Positions 43,301 through 50,342 of a stretch of DNA of 64,000 nt are shown here, piece after piece. Source of the DNA: Antedon bifida (lineage: Eukaryota; Echinodermata; Crinoidea; Comatulida; Antedonidae); the NCBI GenBank assembly GCA_963402885.1, contig OY727096.1, positions 1,488,001 through 1,552,000 of the forward strand. The letters run 5' to 3'. The translations under genes and the position numbers were made by a program. The first letter of the stretch is position 1; the number at the start of each line of letters is the position of its first letter. The notes under the pieces were generated by a model. The model worked only from the letters and a program-made list of their open reading frames with translations, made no database searches and was not told the DNA's origin.

Positions 43301-44202
43301 ACTGAATCAAAAAATTACGCTTAATTAGGAAAAACTTTAGCTTTTATCACATTACCATTATCTTTATAGGCATCCCGCCAATGCAGCCTGAAACATGTAC
43401 TGGCCCTTTGGCAGCTACTTGCAATGGAAAAAGCTGTGAGACTTATCAATAACTCTCAGGTAAACATAGATAGGAATTAGCAATGAAAAGGAACATGAAA
43501 AATCCCAGTCTGTGCTGTCATGCTTAGCTTAGTACTCTTAGCTTTCTTTAACCATATACCAGTTTAGAACAAGATATTTTTGCAACTTTCAGGATCCTTT
43601 TGATGGGATTGGTGAAGATTATCGACAAAAACTGAACGATGAAGACAAAAATAATCTGATAGTTGAACTAAGGTTCACTAAATTGGATCAGCTTTGTGGG
43701 GAACTTTATGAGTATATTGTATTGAATCTAAGTCACCAATCAGAAGAAGACAGGACCAAATGGACGTAAGTTTATATTGTTCCCCAAGGCTTCCTCGAAT
43801 TGGTCAGGGGCCATTTAATACTCATACGTACACACTTACTTCAACTCACTCTTAAACATACTCGTATACACACTCACACATTTACTCATACTCACACACT
43901 TACTTAAACTCACTTCTAAACATACGCGCACACCTACTCATACTCGCAAACTTACACATATATCATACATAACATACAATCACTAACTCGCACACATAGG
44001 TTATTTTGCTCACAGGTCATGTGAAAACTTCTCTAACGAAATGTATATTTTCAGAATTTCTGAGACCTTGGAACCATACTATGATGATAAACATGCGTAT
44101 GCTGAAATTACTGGACTGGACAGTTTACCAGAGAACATAACCCTAAGCCATGCCGTAGACGCATGGAAGACCATTGCTCAACTTTACTCTACACAGGAGT
44201 GA
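4819..44202 (+). CDS. RNF213: RNF213 (mysterin)-like giant E3 ubiquitin ligase with AAA+ core, 5'-partial, 73 exons seen
   Basis: This gene is orthologous to the AAA+ ATPase and E3 ubiquitin ligase RNF213. In vertebrates that protein is cytosolic, acts on lipid droplets and intracellular pathogens, and is linked to moyamoya disease. I joined 73 exons with consistent phases (13,173 nt, 4,390 codons plus TGA at 44200-44202). Human RNF213 has about 5,200 residues, so roughly the first 800 are missing upstream. Residues are numbered from the first codon seen: AAA2-type P-loop GVGKS about 1117, AAA3 GETGCGKT 1538-1545 with ILFFDEAN about 1605, AAA4 GKPGSSKS 1954-1961 with VVVLDEVG about 2025, RING 3190-3232, RZ finger 3691-3714. 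Residue-level similarity runs through to the C-terminus. All but one of the introns I assigned are GT-AG; intron 16 is GC-AG. The 5' boundary is a splice acceptor, not a start codon. Confidence 0.95.
8074..8292. repeat. Polypyrimidine tract (CTTTTCC-rich)
   Basis: About 220 bases of almost pure C and T on the + strand, built from irregular TTTCCC and TCCTTTTT units, inside RNF213 intron 5. Both strands give long open frames of low complexity that are not genes. Purine-pyrimidine asymmetry of this kind can form triplex DNA. Confidence 0.9.
9960..10580 (+). mobile_element. Degenerate non-LTR retrotransposon (L2/CR1/jockey-type) 3' fragment
   Basis: Overlapping frames give pieces typical of the C-terminal end of LINE ORF2: LSRLDYCDSLLHG, then HLLPVKERIQYKI, APHYLHKLI, PRTNLNSI, APEIWNQLP and SLLKTHLF. 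Several frameshifts separate the pieces, so it is a dead copy. It ends near a TTATTATTAT run, as LINE 3' tails often do. It lies sense-oriented in RNF213 intron 7. Confidence 0.85.
12590..12680 (+). mobile_element. LINE-type 3' tail (hairpin plus TATTA-rich end)
   Basis: CTTGATGAAAAACACCC and GGGTGAATCAAG form a short hairpin. ATAAATAAAG and a TATTATTATA-rich run follow. This is the usual form of a non-LTR retrotransposon 3' end. No coding part is attached. Confidence 0.45.
12878..12909. repeat. AGT trinucleotide microsatellite
   Basis: About ten AGT/TAG units with one interruption, starting 20 bp after the donor of RNF213 exon 12. A likely polymorphic site. Confidence 0.9.
13639..14332. mobile_element. 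About 690-bp TIR element with TA target duplication (mariner/pogo-type MITE, family F)
   Basis: The ends are CCGTACTGACGCGGGTATAA at 13641 and its exact reverse complement ending at 14330, each flanked by TA. A subterminal copy of GGGTATAAGCCCACCC occurs at both sides (near 13716 and 14257). Two short frames in the middle do not resemble a transposase. TA duplication fits the Tc1/mariner superfamily. It sits in RNF213 intron 13. Confidence 0.85.
14347..14455 (-). mobile_element. tRNA-derived SINE, minus strand
   Basis: On the minus strand, GTTAGTGGTTAGGACAT resembles a pol III A box and GGGTTCTAATCTC a B box, at the spacing of a tRNA head. A related tail segment (GATGAGGAAATCTGTGAGAA) also lies left of element F at 13583-13602, so a second truncated copy is present. 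Not an intact tRNA: no acceptor-stem pairing was found. Confidence 0.6.
14569..19065 (+). CDS. RNF213: RNF213-like exons 14-21: AAA2 region
   Basis: Exons: 14569-14800, 14922-15077, 15200-15314, 16892-17057, 17972-18146, 18323-18435, 18535-18726, 18943-19065. Exon 14 carries a P-loop, RPGVGKSL, at residues about 1115-1122. By position before AAA3 it should be the AAA2 unit, which holds a structural ATP in the mouse structure. Later landmarks are FQRPYRYLRELDEG (exon 17), LPDPSWSELCHFA (exon 18) and HPYIFFNQDNQTMTFMGF (exon 20). Exon 16 can only be joined in frame to exon 17 by using a GC donor, AGAG|GCAAGA, after 15314. Assigning AAA2 is inference from motif order. Confidence 0.9.
15652..15726. 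mobile_element. Short palindromic repeat (about 75 bp)
   Basis: AAAATATAGCCCAAGGTGAT is matched in reverse complement by ATCCCAGG-free arm CCAGGTCACCAAGGGCTGTA, with a short loop between. Likely a small MITE or fold-back element in the GC-AG intron. Other copies were not noticed in the window. Confidence 0.4.
16141..16625. mobile_element. 485-bp element with about 45-bp TIRs and TA duplication (family G)
   Basis: The left end GGGAGGTTTCGCAACGCTAC, extending through AACGAAAACGGATACGTCA, recurs as its reverse complement at the right end (16575-16625) with a few mismatches. TA precedes and follows. No transposase is seen. It lies inside RNF213 intron 16. Confidence 0.85.
19281..22452 (+). CDS. 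RNF213: RNF213-like exons 22-28: AAA3 ATPase unit
   Basis: Exons: 19281-19410, 19908-20146, 20484-20566, 20655-20788, 21308-21388, 21706-22017, 22283-22452. Walker A is GETGCGKT (exon 22) and Walker B is ILFFDEAN (exon 23), with a sensor-like VAACNPYKR and the segment LVYRVQALPPSMLPLVWDFG (exon 25) almost as in vertebrates. This is one of the two AAA units that hydrolyse ATP in the human protein. Exon 27 is odd: after SFVSLRDVERTLNVMMWFLD it holds a lineage-specific acidic insert made of a 90-bp in-frame tandem duplication. Its donor AAG|GTTCGT (after 22017) is weak but is the phase-0 site that fits exon 28, which starts DIDIDDLTWALVLALGVCYH. Confidence 0.92.
19435..19515 (+). mobile_element. 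Retroelement 3' hairpin tail (tentative)
   Basis: TTTGGGGTCCTCATGAGACAAGC-like sequence followed by GCTTCTAGTGGGGCCCTAG and TGAATAAA resembles the hairpin tail of L2/CR1-type LINEs. It immediately follows the donor of RNF213 exon 22. Confidence 0.35.
20903..21020. mobile_element. Partial copy of palindromic element family E
   Basis: TAGTAGATTCTTGTCATATG and GATTGTGGGTCACATGAT match the reverse complement of the right end of the fuller element at 24951-25203. Only one arm is recognisable here. Its right limit is not defined. Confidence 0.5.
22768..23120 (-). mobile_element. Family A MITE, copy 1 (353 bp)
   Basis: The ends are TTAAAGATATATTGTCCCCC and GGGGAACAATACATCTTTAA. The inside is the reverse complement of the copy at 30931-31279. 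TTAA at both ends could be part of the target. It fills the end of RNF213 intron 28, stopping 20 bp before exon 29 begins. Confidence 0.85.
23141..27410 (+). CDS. RNF213: RNF213-like exons 29-38: AAA4 ATPase unit
   Basis: Exons: 23141-23363, 23457-23627, 23783-23955, 24124-24252, 24466-24628, 25509-25621, 25754-25886, 26157-26350, 26850-27035, 27302-27410. This is the most conserved part. It includes Walker A GKPGSSKS, the segment QCSPLSTPDGIVGTFRQCS, Walker B VVVLDEVGLAEDSP, FIGISNWALDPAKMNRGI (sensor/arginine-finger region), YGSSFPFDQEYTQVCRNINR, LNLENLYESLYDALNQYY, VDLGLGTHRVKCRVH and FPIPLINRLEKHF. The Walker Lys and the DE pair are intact, so ATP hydrolysis at AAA4 is expected. Exon 34 (25509-25621) encodes a less conserved linker. 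Confidence 0.95.
24690..24945. repeat. Dispersed repeat (SINE-like) copy 2
   Basis: TACTGGGTGACCTCTTTGTT, AAGACTGTTCTCCCAGATTA and CCCAGT recall 1133-1290 in the same order. The downstream half (AGAACCAACTTCTTTATGACAGTAAAG) looks like a SINE body. In RNF213 intron 33. Confidence 0.5.
24951..25203. mobile_element. Palindromic element, family E (about 250 bp)
   Basis: The left arm with CCTGTCATTTGGTTTAACGA and GGTGGGTCACAT pairs with the right arm ATGTGACCCACAATCGTCCA, then TTGACAAAAATC. ATATAACAC / GTGTTATAT mark the outer ends. A TG dinucleotide run lies within the right arm. No coding capacity. Confidence 0.7.
26459..26655 (+). mobile_element. tRNA-derived SINE, plus strand
   Basis: TAGCTTAGTGGTTTAGATG (A box-like) and GTGTTCAAATCC (B box-like) are 32-40 bp apart, as in a tRNA head. 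A tRNA-unrelated body follows, ending in an A-rich run near 26650. It lies in RNF213 intron 36. The stem pairing needed for a functional tRNA is missing. Confidence 0.7.
27664..32672 (+). CDS. RNF213: RNF213-like exons 39-49: AAA5/AAA6 and E3-shell region
   Basis: Exons: 27664-27864, 28091-28227, 28330-28571, 28767-29120, 29569-29716, 29881-30215, 30343-30515, 31340-31549, 31722-31933, 32179-32287, 32572-32672. No canonical Walker motifs occur here, in line with the inactive AAA5 and AAA6 units. Recognisable landmarks are LLMCATPESVTRLS (exon 39), HVVFVIQLPRVKR then GGLWSSAHIDHL (exons 41-42), LNPSDWLSR and ESGTFRQACWQRL (exons 43-44), and FPFSWIVKRKLDDIW (exon 44). Exon 42 contains an acidic linker where the human protein also has a long poorly conserved stretch. 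Exons 47-49 lead directly into the RING exon. Confidence 0.88.
30931..31279 (+). mobile_element. Family A MITE, copy 2 (about 350 bp)
   Basis: Complete copy with ends TTAAAGATGTATTGTCCCCC and GGGGGACAATACATCTTTAA (one-base ambiguity at each edge). Orientation is opposite to the copy at 22768. It lies in RNF213 intron 45. Confidence 0.88.
33469..33663 (+). CDS. RNF213: RNF213-like exon 50: RING finger
   Basis: The exon encodes a C3HC4 RING: CGFC, then Cys at 3205, His 3210, CKKC at 3213-3216 and CPTC at 3229-3232. Ligand spacing is C-x2-C-x11-C-x4-H-x2-C-x2-C-x12-C-x2-C. Vertebrate RNF213 has only one residue between the third Cys and His, so the KPKQ segment here is an insertion relative to the common C-x(1-3)-H spacing. 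All eight zinc ligands are present. In the human protein E3 activity with some E2s does not need the RING; this cannot be judged from sequence. Confidence 0.95.
33859..37508 (+). CDS. RNF213: RNF213-like exons 51-58: E3 core between RING and RZ finger
   Basis: Exons: 33859-34113, 34866-34974, 35256-35492, 35871-36035, 36278-36394, 36606-36716, 36889-36933, 37320-37508. Starts with FRQCCNSFFMEVISQLCF, close to the human RQMCNSFFVDLVSTICF, and has DPNPVVRSFLLQLLLQSK. The rest is helical repeats (E3 back and core). Exon 57 is only 45 nt. Exon 58 follows a family A MITE that ends at 37276. Phases all agree. Confidence 0.9.
37063..37276. mobile_element. Family A MITE, copy 3 (internally deleted, about 214 bp)
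   Basis: TTAAAGATATATTGTCTCCC at the left and GGGAGAGAATACATCTTTAA at the right. The interior is shorter than that of copies 1 and 2. The right end is about 43 bp before RNF213 exon 58. Confidence 0.75.
38056..38647 (+). CDS. RNF213: RNF213-like exons 59-61: RZ finger
   Basis: Exons: 38056-38149, 38280-38314, 38541-38647. The RZ zinc finger has Cys3691, His3695, Cys3711 and Cys3714 (C-x3-H-x15-C-x2-C), the exact spacing of the human domain, starting CPNGHIYAIGNCGEP. In human RNF213 this finger is needed to ubiquitylate bacterial lipopolysaccharide and to attack intracellular bacteria (established in the literature). The first half of the finger is a 35-nt micro-exon. Intact ligands suggest the antimicrobial ligase function may be shared, which is inference. 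Confidence 0.95.
38962..44202 (+). CDS. RNF213: RNF213-like exons 62-73: C-terminal domain and stop
   Basis: Exons: 38962-39121, 39694-39862, 40142-40242, 40467-40706, 40984-41122, 41347-41430, 41574-41754, 41932-42208, 42425-42625, 43370-43459, 43593-43765, 44055-44202. Landmarks: GHVLGDA (exon 62), EKHLRFVRYLPDIVQLQRLL (exon 66), DPDRDLLPLILSQCQY (exon 69) and a last segment ENITLSHAVDAWKTIAQL, similar to the human C-terminus. The protein ends TQE with TGA at 44200-44202. A diverged second copy of the last coding segment follows directly (44203-44295). Confidence 0.93.
43815..44003. repeat. Degenerate CA/CTCA-rich simple repeat
   Basis: Irregular units of CTCATACTCACACACTTA and related words fill most of RNF213 intron 72, ending about 50 bp before the last exon. 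Confidence 0.8.
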
Positions 44203-44295
44203 TGTAGAAATTACTGGACTGGACAGTTTACCAGACACCGTAACCCTAAGCCATGCTGTGGACACATCAAAGACCATTGCTCATCTTTACTCCTT
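44203..44295 (+). pseudogene. Tandem duplicate of the RNF213 C-terminal coding segment, past the stop
   Basis: GAAATTACTGGACTGGACAG in the last exon (44104) recurs 103 bp later, and the copies stay similar for about 90 bp. In its own frame the second copy reads DSLPDTVTLSHAVDTSKTIA and is open to TAG near 44305. The 103-bp offset puts it out of frame with the upstream copy, so with the assembled frame it is 3' UTR. One of the two copies preserves the ancestral end; the upstream one keeps the conserved Trp (AWKT), which the second copy lacks. Confidence 0.8.
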
Positions 44296-46100
44296 TAGTA
44301 GATAGTAAATAGCCTAGACTATTATTTTTAAATAGTGAAACATTTTTATGATACACATTGTTTCAGTCTTGAATTATAATTTTAAAATGCATAAATACAT
44401 TATAGACCTACATAAAAATGAATGTAGGTTCAATTCTATTCATTTTCATTCATAATAATACTTGTTGGCAACAATTCAGCTTTCTATTTTGTATTCATAT
44501 ATAAATTAATTATGAGAGAAAATGGCAATCTGAAAGAATGTTGGTGATTCATATATTGTGTTGATTAGATAAATGACTAAAACTATATTACAAACAACTA
44601 AAATATCAATCATGTTGGACAACAGTATGCATCACAAATATACATAAGAAACTAAATAAATAAAGTTCTAAAAGTCATAAACAGACCTTGGGAGAGAAAT
44701 TTAGTAATTAAGTAGTAGTAAGTTAAGTAAGTAGTTTTTATTTTAGATCTGCATACATTCAAATATTACATTCAAAGTCAACTAATGAATGAGAATGAGA
44801 ATATGCAGATGGAAATAATGTCTTTCATCATGTTTTAATCATGTCTTTTGTTAATTAATTATTTCTATTGTGAAACTAAGGGTTTATCCTTGTTTCTAAT
44901 ACGAGACCACTTCACATACCTCTACTACTCTAAACTAATACCATTCTAATTTGTGAAAACAATTTTATCTGGTTTCAATGTATTAATATTGATCTTAGTG
45001 ATCAATACATATTACCATACTTATTGTTTGTTTTACTGATACCTGTAATTGTTTCTTTTGTTTTTCTTCTCATTTGTTGTATATCATATTTGATTATGAA
45101 TTACCTTCCCTCTGTCCCTATTATCATATTCATTAACAATGTACTGTACATATTATTAGTAATGTTGACATGAAAGTTTAATCATAGACATACGCATGAT
45201 GTATGTTTTATCTCATTTAAAGCAGTGCAATTATAGAAATAATTATTTTTTAATAATTAATTAGTTTTACTATCTTTTACTTCTATTTGATATTTTCATT
45301 GACATAAAATATTTGAGATCTAATTTGTACTTGAAATAAATGACTTATTATCAATAATTTTTTAGTAATAATGTTTTGTCCTTATGATGTTTAGACTAAT
45401 GTTATTCATTTGGAGTTCCGCAGCATTTCTTCAATGTGCAGTGTTTTCTGATAGCTTTAAATGAATTTTGGATTCCAAATTTCAATTTCTAATTATATAT
45501 TTACAACATATGTGACCTTTAAAAAAAAACTGAAAGGAATCTGCCTCAATTTTATTTGTTATGTTTTTGATTGATTTCATTTTTATTTGGTAACTTTAGC
45601 TTGAACAATTTAAGATTATCGCCGTACTCTTATCATGTCAACATTTTTTTCGCGCCTGTCAGTTGTGGTCCGTTGCTCAAAGCGCTTATATTTGAGTCGA
45701 AAATTCGGTGTCGACATAAGCGCACCTTCATAAATGATTAATATTAAGAATAATAATAAAATATATGAGTTTTCTTGTATAGCGCCGAATTCCAACGAAT
45801 GGATCATTGCGCATCAATATTTTTCATAATCGATCAGTTCTCAAATAAAAATAAACACTTGGTTATATATCAGAATATATTGAAATTGGAGCCCGGAGCG
45901 GGATTCGTTTTCACGGCCTATCTAAAATTTTTAAAAGATACTGTATTGTAGTGTCTTTGATTTTACACACACACACAAGAGATGCGGTTATAAAATTGCT
46001 GCATTCCCTGCCACCGTTCATATAGCCAACCAACCAGCACCAAACGTTTTGTTTACGCGAACCACCACACGGGCGAAAAACCGGTGTCTCGTGGTGGTAG
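44296..46100. other. Intergenic region between RNF213-like and USPL1-like genes
   Basis: Contains the RNF213 3' UTR with overlapping AATAAA signals at 44655-44664. The rest is AT-rich with no supported gene. The part from about 45900 to 46100 is presumably the USPL1 promoter: it is richer in CpG, has an ACACACAC run near 45965 and lacks any obvious TATA box. Confidence 0.55.
44655..44664 (+). terminator. Candidate poly(A) signal of the RNF213-like gene
   Basis: Two overlapping AATAAA hexamers about 450 bp after the stop codon. Other AATAAA words occur further on, near 45335, so the true cleavage site is uncertain. Confidence 0.4.
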
Positions 46101-46140
46101 TATAGTAACATTTACAATGGTTTTTCCGGATTTTAATGAG
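46101..46140 (+). other. Possible USPL1 first (5' UTR) exon with upstream ATG
   Basis: AATGAG|GTAAAG after 46140 is a good donor, and joining it to the acceptor TAATAG|AATAATG at 46926 gives a 12-codon upstream frame starting at ATG 46117. That frame would stop just beyond and overlap the main start at 46931. The transcription start is unknown, so this exon is tentative. Confidence 0.35.
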
Positions 46141-46926
46141 GTAAAGTTAAATTTTTATCGTAATTCTATATCTCAACAAATACTAGTTCAACTTTATCTT
46201 AAGTACACTTGATAAAATTGGCGAGAAATTAGTAAAATTTAACTAAGCCTCTAGGCCTAGGCTACCTAGGCTAGGCTAGATGATGATCAAGAGAGGCTGA
46301 TAAAGTGATTACAACCTAACACATGCTGGCCTTATACACTGACTGGATGAGAGCTAGAGTGGAGGACGTAGGCCTAGCGTACTCAGCCTAGCTTGGATTA
46401 GGTCTAGAAAGAGCATATCATGTTTATGATAATTGATATTAACTTGTTTCTAATAATAATATTGATAATTAAAAGGCTAGCTAGGCCTACCTTTTCGTTT
46501 ACTTATATATAGGCCTCTAGGCTAGGCCTCCTCTCTAGGCCCTAGGCTAGACTAGGTAGCTAAAAAATCTATTTTTAAAAGCTAGCCTATAATATTTCTG
46601 TCCCACCCAGTCTACTTAATATTATAGGCTTTTATTATGGACTTGCCTAGTTAGGACTGTGTTGACTTGAATGGTTTTCGATTATTATGTTTGGCTTTTG
46701 GTTTCTTTAATTGAATTAAAACCATCATATTAATCTAGACATAGCCTAGTCTAGAGAGGCTGAGCACCAAAAACTGGGCATAAGACTTCACGGTCACTCA
46801 CCATCACTGCTGTGCAGAGCGGGTGAATGTTTTTAAATTGAGTAAGCTCGAGAGTAGTGGTGCGAAAGGCCTTGTCTGAGCATGGAACTAATTATTATTA
46901 ATAGTAACTTATTTATTTTTTAATAG
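46141..46926. other. USPL1 5' region rich in AGGCCTA motifs
   Basis: Probably the first intron of the USPL1 gene. From 46240 to 46560 it holds a dense cluster of AGGCCTA and CTAGGC words in both orientations. No coding sequence is supported. Confidence 0.5.
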
Positions 46927-46930
46927 AATA

Positions 46931-49900
46931 ATGGAAGCTGATCTAGGAACCTGTCCGAGATGTAAAGAAGCTGGAGAAGCGACACCATTGACATCTTATT
47001 ATTTAAATCTTCATGAAGTTGTTTGTTGTTGTTCTCGAAAATGGGTACAGTATCCATAACAATTTTGATTTCGATTTAAACCAAAAACTAAAATGGATAT
47101 GAATAAAAATAGATACATTAAACATACTTTGTTTATAATTTGTTAATAAGATTGATATTGCTTTTATTTTTTAGAAAGTTTAATTAAACTACTTTTCTTA
47201 ATTTCAGTGTTCATATCATCAAAATGCCCGACTTTCAAGTACACCGCTTGAAGAGAAGTCAACATTACAACCACCAATCAAATTTGATTATTGTCAACCC
47301 AATCTAGAGCAACAAATGTTACAATGGAGCAATAGAGATTCACTATGTTGGCTTGATGTAACTATGAGTCTTCTTGTCAACCTAAAAAGCCTGCGTGAAT
47401 GTATCAACAAAGTGAATACTAACTGTATAATAAAACAACTTGTTGTGAAGTATAACAAAGCAATGGGTGTTTATTGCGGAAAGTTAGTAGATGACAATAG
47501 AAACCTTACACATATGGACGATATAAATAATCTTGATAACTTTTTGGATGGACTATGCAACAATTCAAAACCTGCTTGCTTGTCAGATCCAAAGCTTGCG
47601 AAGTTAGAAGAAGCAGTGGACATTTTAAATGATATAAGGAACAAATTATTTGAAGAGTTACAACCTAGATTGAATTGTGATGTTGGAAGCGAGGATGGCC
47701 CATTGTTTGCCCTGCTTGCGTTACTCGATAAAAGTAAATCGTTCGCTGAGCATTTTTTAGCACGTTATCACCTGGAATTCAATTGCGCCCTCTGTGGACA
47801 CATTCAAATAACCTGGTAAATATAATTTATTGTAATTTTATTGATCTGAATTTATAAAAATATTAAAAAACCAGTGGTTTTGATGAAAATAAAGCAAATT
47901 TTAAATAAAAGTAAAAAAATCCTCATTTTATATTTATTTTATTTGATTCATTTTTTTTCTTTAGTTTTCAGAAATCGTGTATAAGTTTTCTAAATCTATC
48001 AAGTGGATTTGATGTTAACCGTCCAGTAATGCTGATGACTTGTCCTAAATGTAAAGCAACAAAACAGCAATGTCAGCTAATATATCACAAGTAAGTCTAA
48101 ATGTATAAAGCTAGTTTGACAAAAAAAGTGTGACGTGCCCAAATATGGTAGTGATATGACATCATCATGTCCATATATGGGCACATCACATTTTTTTTGT
48201 CACATAAAGTTTGATAGTGTAGACAGAGCTTTATGATATCTAAGTTACATTCTTTTTCATTCCACTATGTTATACTTAATATTTATTTCCTCTTACAGGT
48301 TATCACAGTGTTTAATTATGCAATTTGTTGATGGTCTTCCTCATAATAATCTGGATCAGTTACAAATGTACATTGATGGATGTGTGTATAAACTTACAGC
48401 AGTTGTGCAGTATAAGCCTTCTCCTAAACATTTTGTGGTGTGGATCAAAGACATACAAGGTAAGAACAATTTATTCGCAATATTGTTCATCGGCTGGCTG
48501 TCGTGTAAATTTTGGACGTCTTCTAATTTGTGCACTCAATCGTTCGTCCTTGTTCGTTCAACTTGTATTCTACCTTTTATTTGTAATTGCATTGATTGTC
48601 GCTGTATTTTTTCATCAAATTTCATCAAAAGGAGTACCCTGTGTATGTGAAATGTCATAGGTCAAACATCCTTTAGCAAAGGTTAACAGAACAAGCTACC
48701 TTGGGTGACTAATGACAAAGATCATAATTGAATGATCAAAAATAGAATTGTTATATGCCACCCGCAGTTATTCATCCTTAATTTTATGATGGTGACTGTC
48801 ATATATTTAATTTTAATTTAAGCTCCATCAATATCACTGCCATATTTGGACATATCACTACCATATTTGGACAAATCACTACCATATTTGGGCACATCAC
48901 ACTTTTTTGTGAAACTAGTTTGATAGTGTAGACAGAGCTTTAGAGAATGTGAAATTATTTATTTAAAGTGTCGAATGTCATTACAAATTTGCGGTCATGA
49001 AATATCTTTGTATTTTCTAGAGGATATATGGATGGAGTGTGATGACTTAAAGTTAAGTGAATGCAAGTGGAGCAGAGATGTGCCAAACATCCCAGCTAAC
49101 CAAATCCATATGATAGTGTTAGAAAGACAACATAAACAGTGTATCAACTGCTTCAAGCAAGCGGACTATGTCAACAGTTTGATGCATTCTACTGTTTTAT
49201 CTAAATCAACAAAACTCGCTAATGAAACTGTAAAGCAGCCATCATCGAATCAAAGAGCAGTTAGGCAGCCATCCTCCAATCAGGGAGCGGTAAATCACCC
49301 ATCCTCCAATCAGGGAGCGGTAAAGCAATCATCTTCAAGTCGGGAAATTATGGGCGAATGTCCCACCCAACATATTGTGTTAGACTTTCCAAACTCAAAT
49401 TTTCAAAACATATCTACAGCAGTTTCTATGCTAACTACATCTCAAGGTTCAAAGACTGAAATGAAAGGATCGGAAGACTTGCCTCTGCTAACACCACTGG
49501 CTGTCCCTAGTAGTCAAAGTTGCAGGCTAGCAGACCTGCCTAAGCCAGCAACGCCAATCGTATTGCATATGCCAAGTATACACTCAATGAATAAAACAAA
49601 GTTCTTAGGATTTCAGGAAAGTAAACAAAAGAACAAGGACTTATCACTTACAAATAGGAATGCAATTACAGATAATGCGCTTCTTGATAAATACCTTAAT
49701 ACTTGTGTGAAGGATAATATAGCACTTAATACCTCAAACATTCGTAACACTAAAGCAAAATCCAAATCCAACAAACAAAGTAGTAGTAGTAGAAAAAAAA
49801 TGAAACTAACTGATAAGAAAAACGATGCAGTTTCAGTTGTAATGGCAACAATTCCAGATCGTCTTTTATCACAAGCGTGTACGAAAAACAGGAATTTGAA

Positions 49901-50342
49901 CCGAACGGAAGCTGTAGGACGCGTGTCTGGGACACAACCCTTACGTAGGAGAGCAAGACAGTTCAACGTGCGACATAAAACAATGTTTCCGTCTTACGGT
50001 CACAACGTAGAAGACAATGTAAAATTATGTAATGGATTCTCAAAGAAATCTAATATAGACTCAATTGTTCCATCTCCTAACCCAAGTGTTGAATCAGGAA
50101 TAAGTAGTTCGTCCGACTTAAGTGGTACTACAGAAACTCTCTCTCGGCTAGAAACGGACACGCCCTCAGAGTGCAGTATCGACAGTCAAGGTGATGCCTG
50201 TCTCAAGAAAAATGTCTCTCTTCTGAACACATCAGAAGGTCATCCAATGACCTTTCCAGAAACTGCATTATTAGAGACAAATCAGGATGATTTTTTTTCA
50301 TCGTTATTAGAAACAGATTTTACTTCTTTAGCATTTATGTAA
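46931..50342 (+). CDS. USPL1: USPL1-like SUMO isopeptidase (ubiquitin-specific peptidase-like 1), 776 aa, five exons
   Basis: Exons 46931-47044, 47208-47815, 47965-48090, 48299-48459 and 49021-50342 join in frame. USPL1 is a USP-fold cysteine protease that removes SUMO and works in Cajal bodies. The catalytic Cys85 lies in WSNRDSLCWLD, His327 in KHFVVWIKD, and the acidic residue in WMECDDLK (about 344). Zinc-finger cysteine pairs CALC (exon 2) and CPKC (exon 3) fit the USP fingers. The N-terminus has CPRC plus a Cys-rich segment (EVVCCCSRKWCSY) matching a vertebrate CPAC module. HIVLDFPN could be a SUMO-interacting motif. The long C-terminal exon is disordered, with a 10-residue tandem repeat and basic patches, and ends with an acidic/hydrophobic DDFFSSLLETDF motif recalling the human tail. 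The first in-frame ATG after the acceptor was taken as start. The human protein is longer (about 1,090 aa), mostly in the disordered parts. Confidence 0.92.
48107..48232. mobile_element. Family B palindromic MITE, copy 1
   Basis: AAAGCTAGTTTGACAAAAAA at the left, CACATAAAGTTTGATAGTGT then AGACAGAGCTTT at the right. Internal words GTGCCCAAATATGGTAGTGA and TCCATATATGGGCACATCAC are inverted copies. In USPL1 intron 3 (between 48090 and 48299). Confidence 0.8.
48828..48942. mobile_element. Family B palindromic MITE, copy 2 (partial)
   Basis: Three repeats of ATCACTACCATATTTGGACA are followed by GGGCACATCACACTTTTTTG and GTTTGATAGTGTAGACAGAG. The left inverted end is missing. In USPL1 intron 4, 80 bp before the last exon. 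Confidence 0.7.
49230..49343 (+). repeat. 30-bp coding tandem repeat in USPL1-like exon 5
   Basis: Units begin at 49230, 49260, 49290 and 49320 (last one partial). They encode decapeptides VKQPSSNQRA, VRQPSSNQGA, VNHPSSNQGA and VKQSSSSRE. This is a Ser/Gln-rich linker after the catalytic domain. Repeat number probably varies between individuals. Confidence 0.9.

Noticed and set aside
49613-49966. Minus-strand frame of 117 codons
   Set aside because: Antisense shadow of the USPL1 last exon; rich in Phe/Leu from reverse-read Lys codons.
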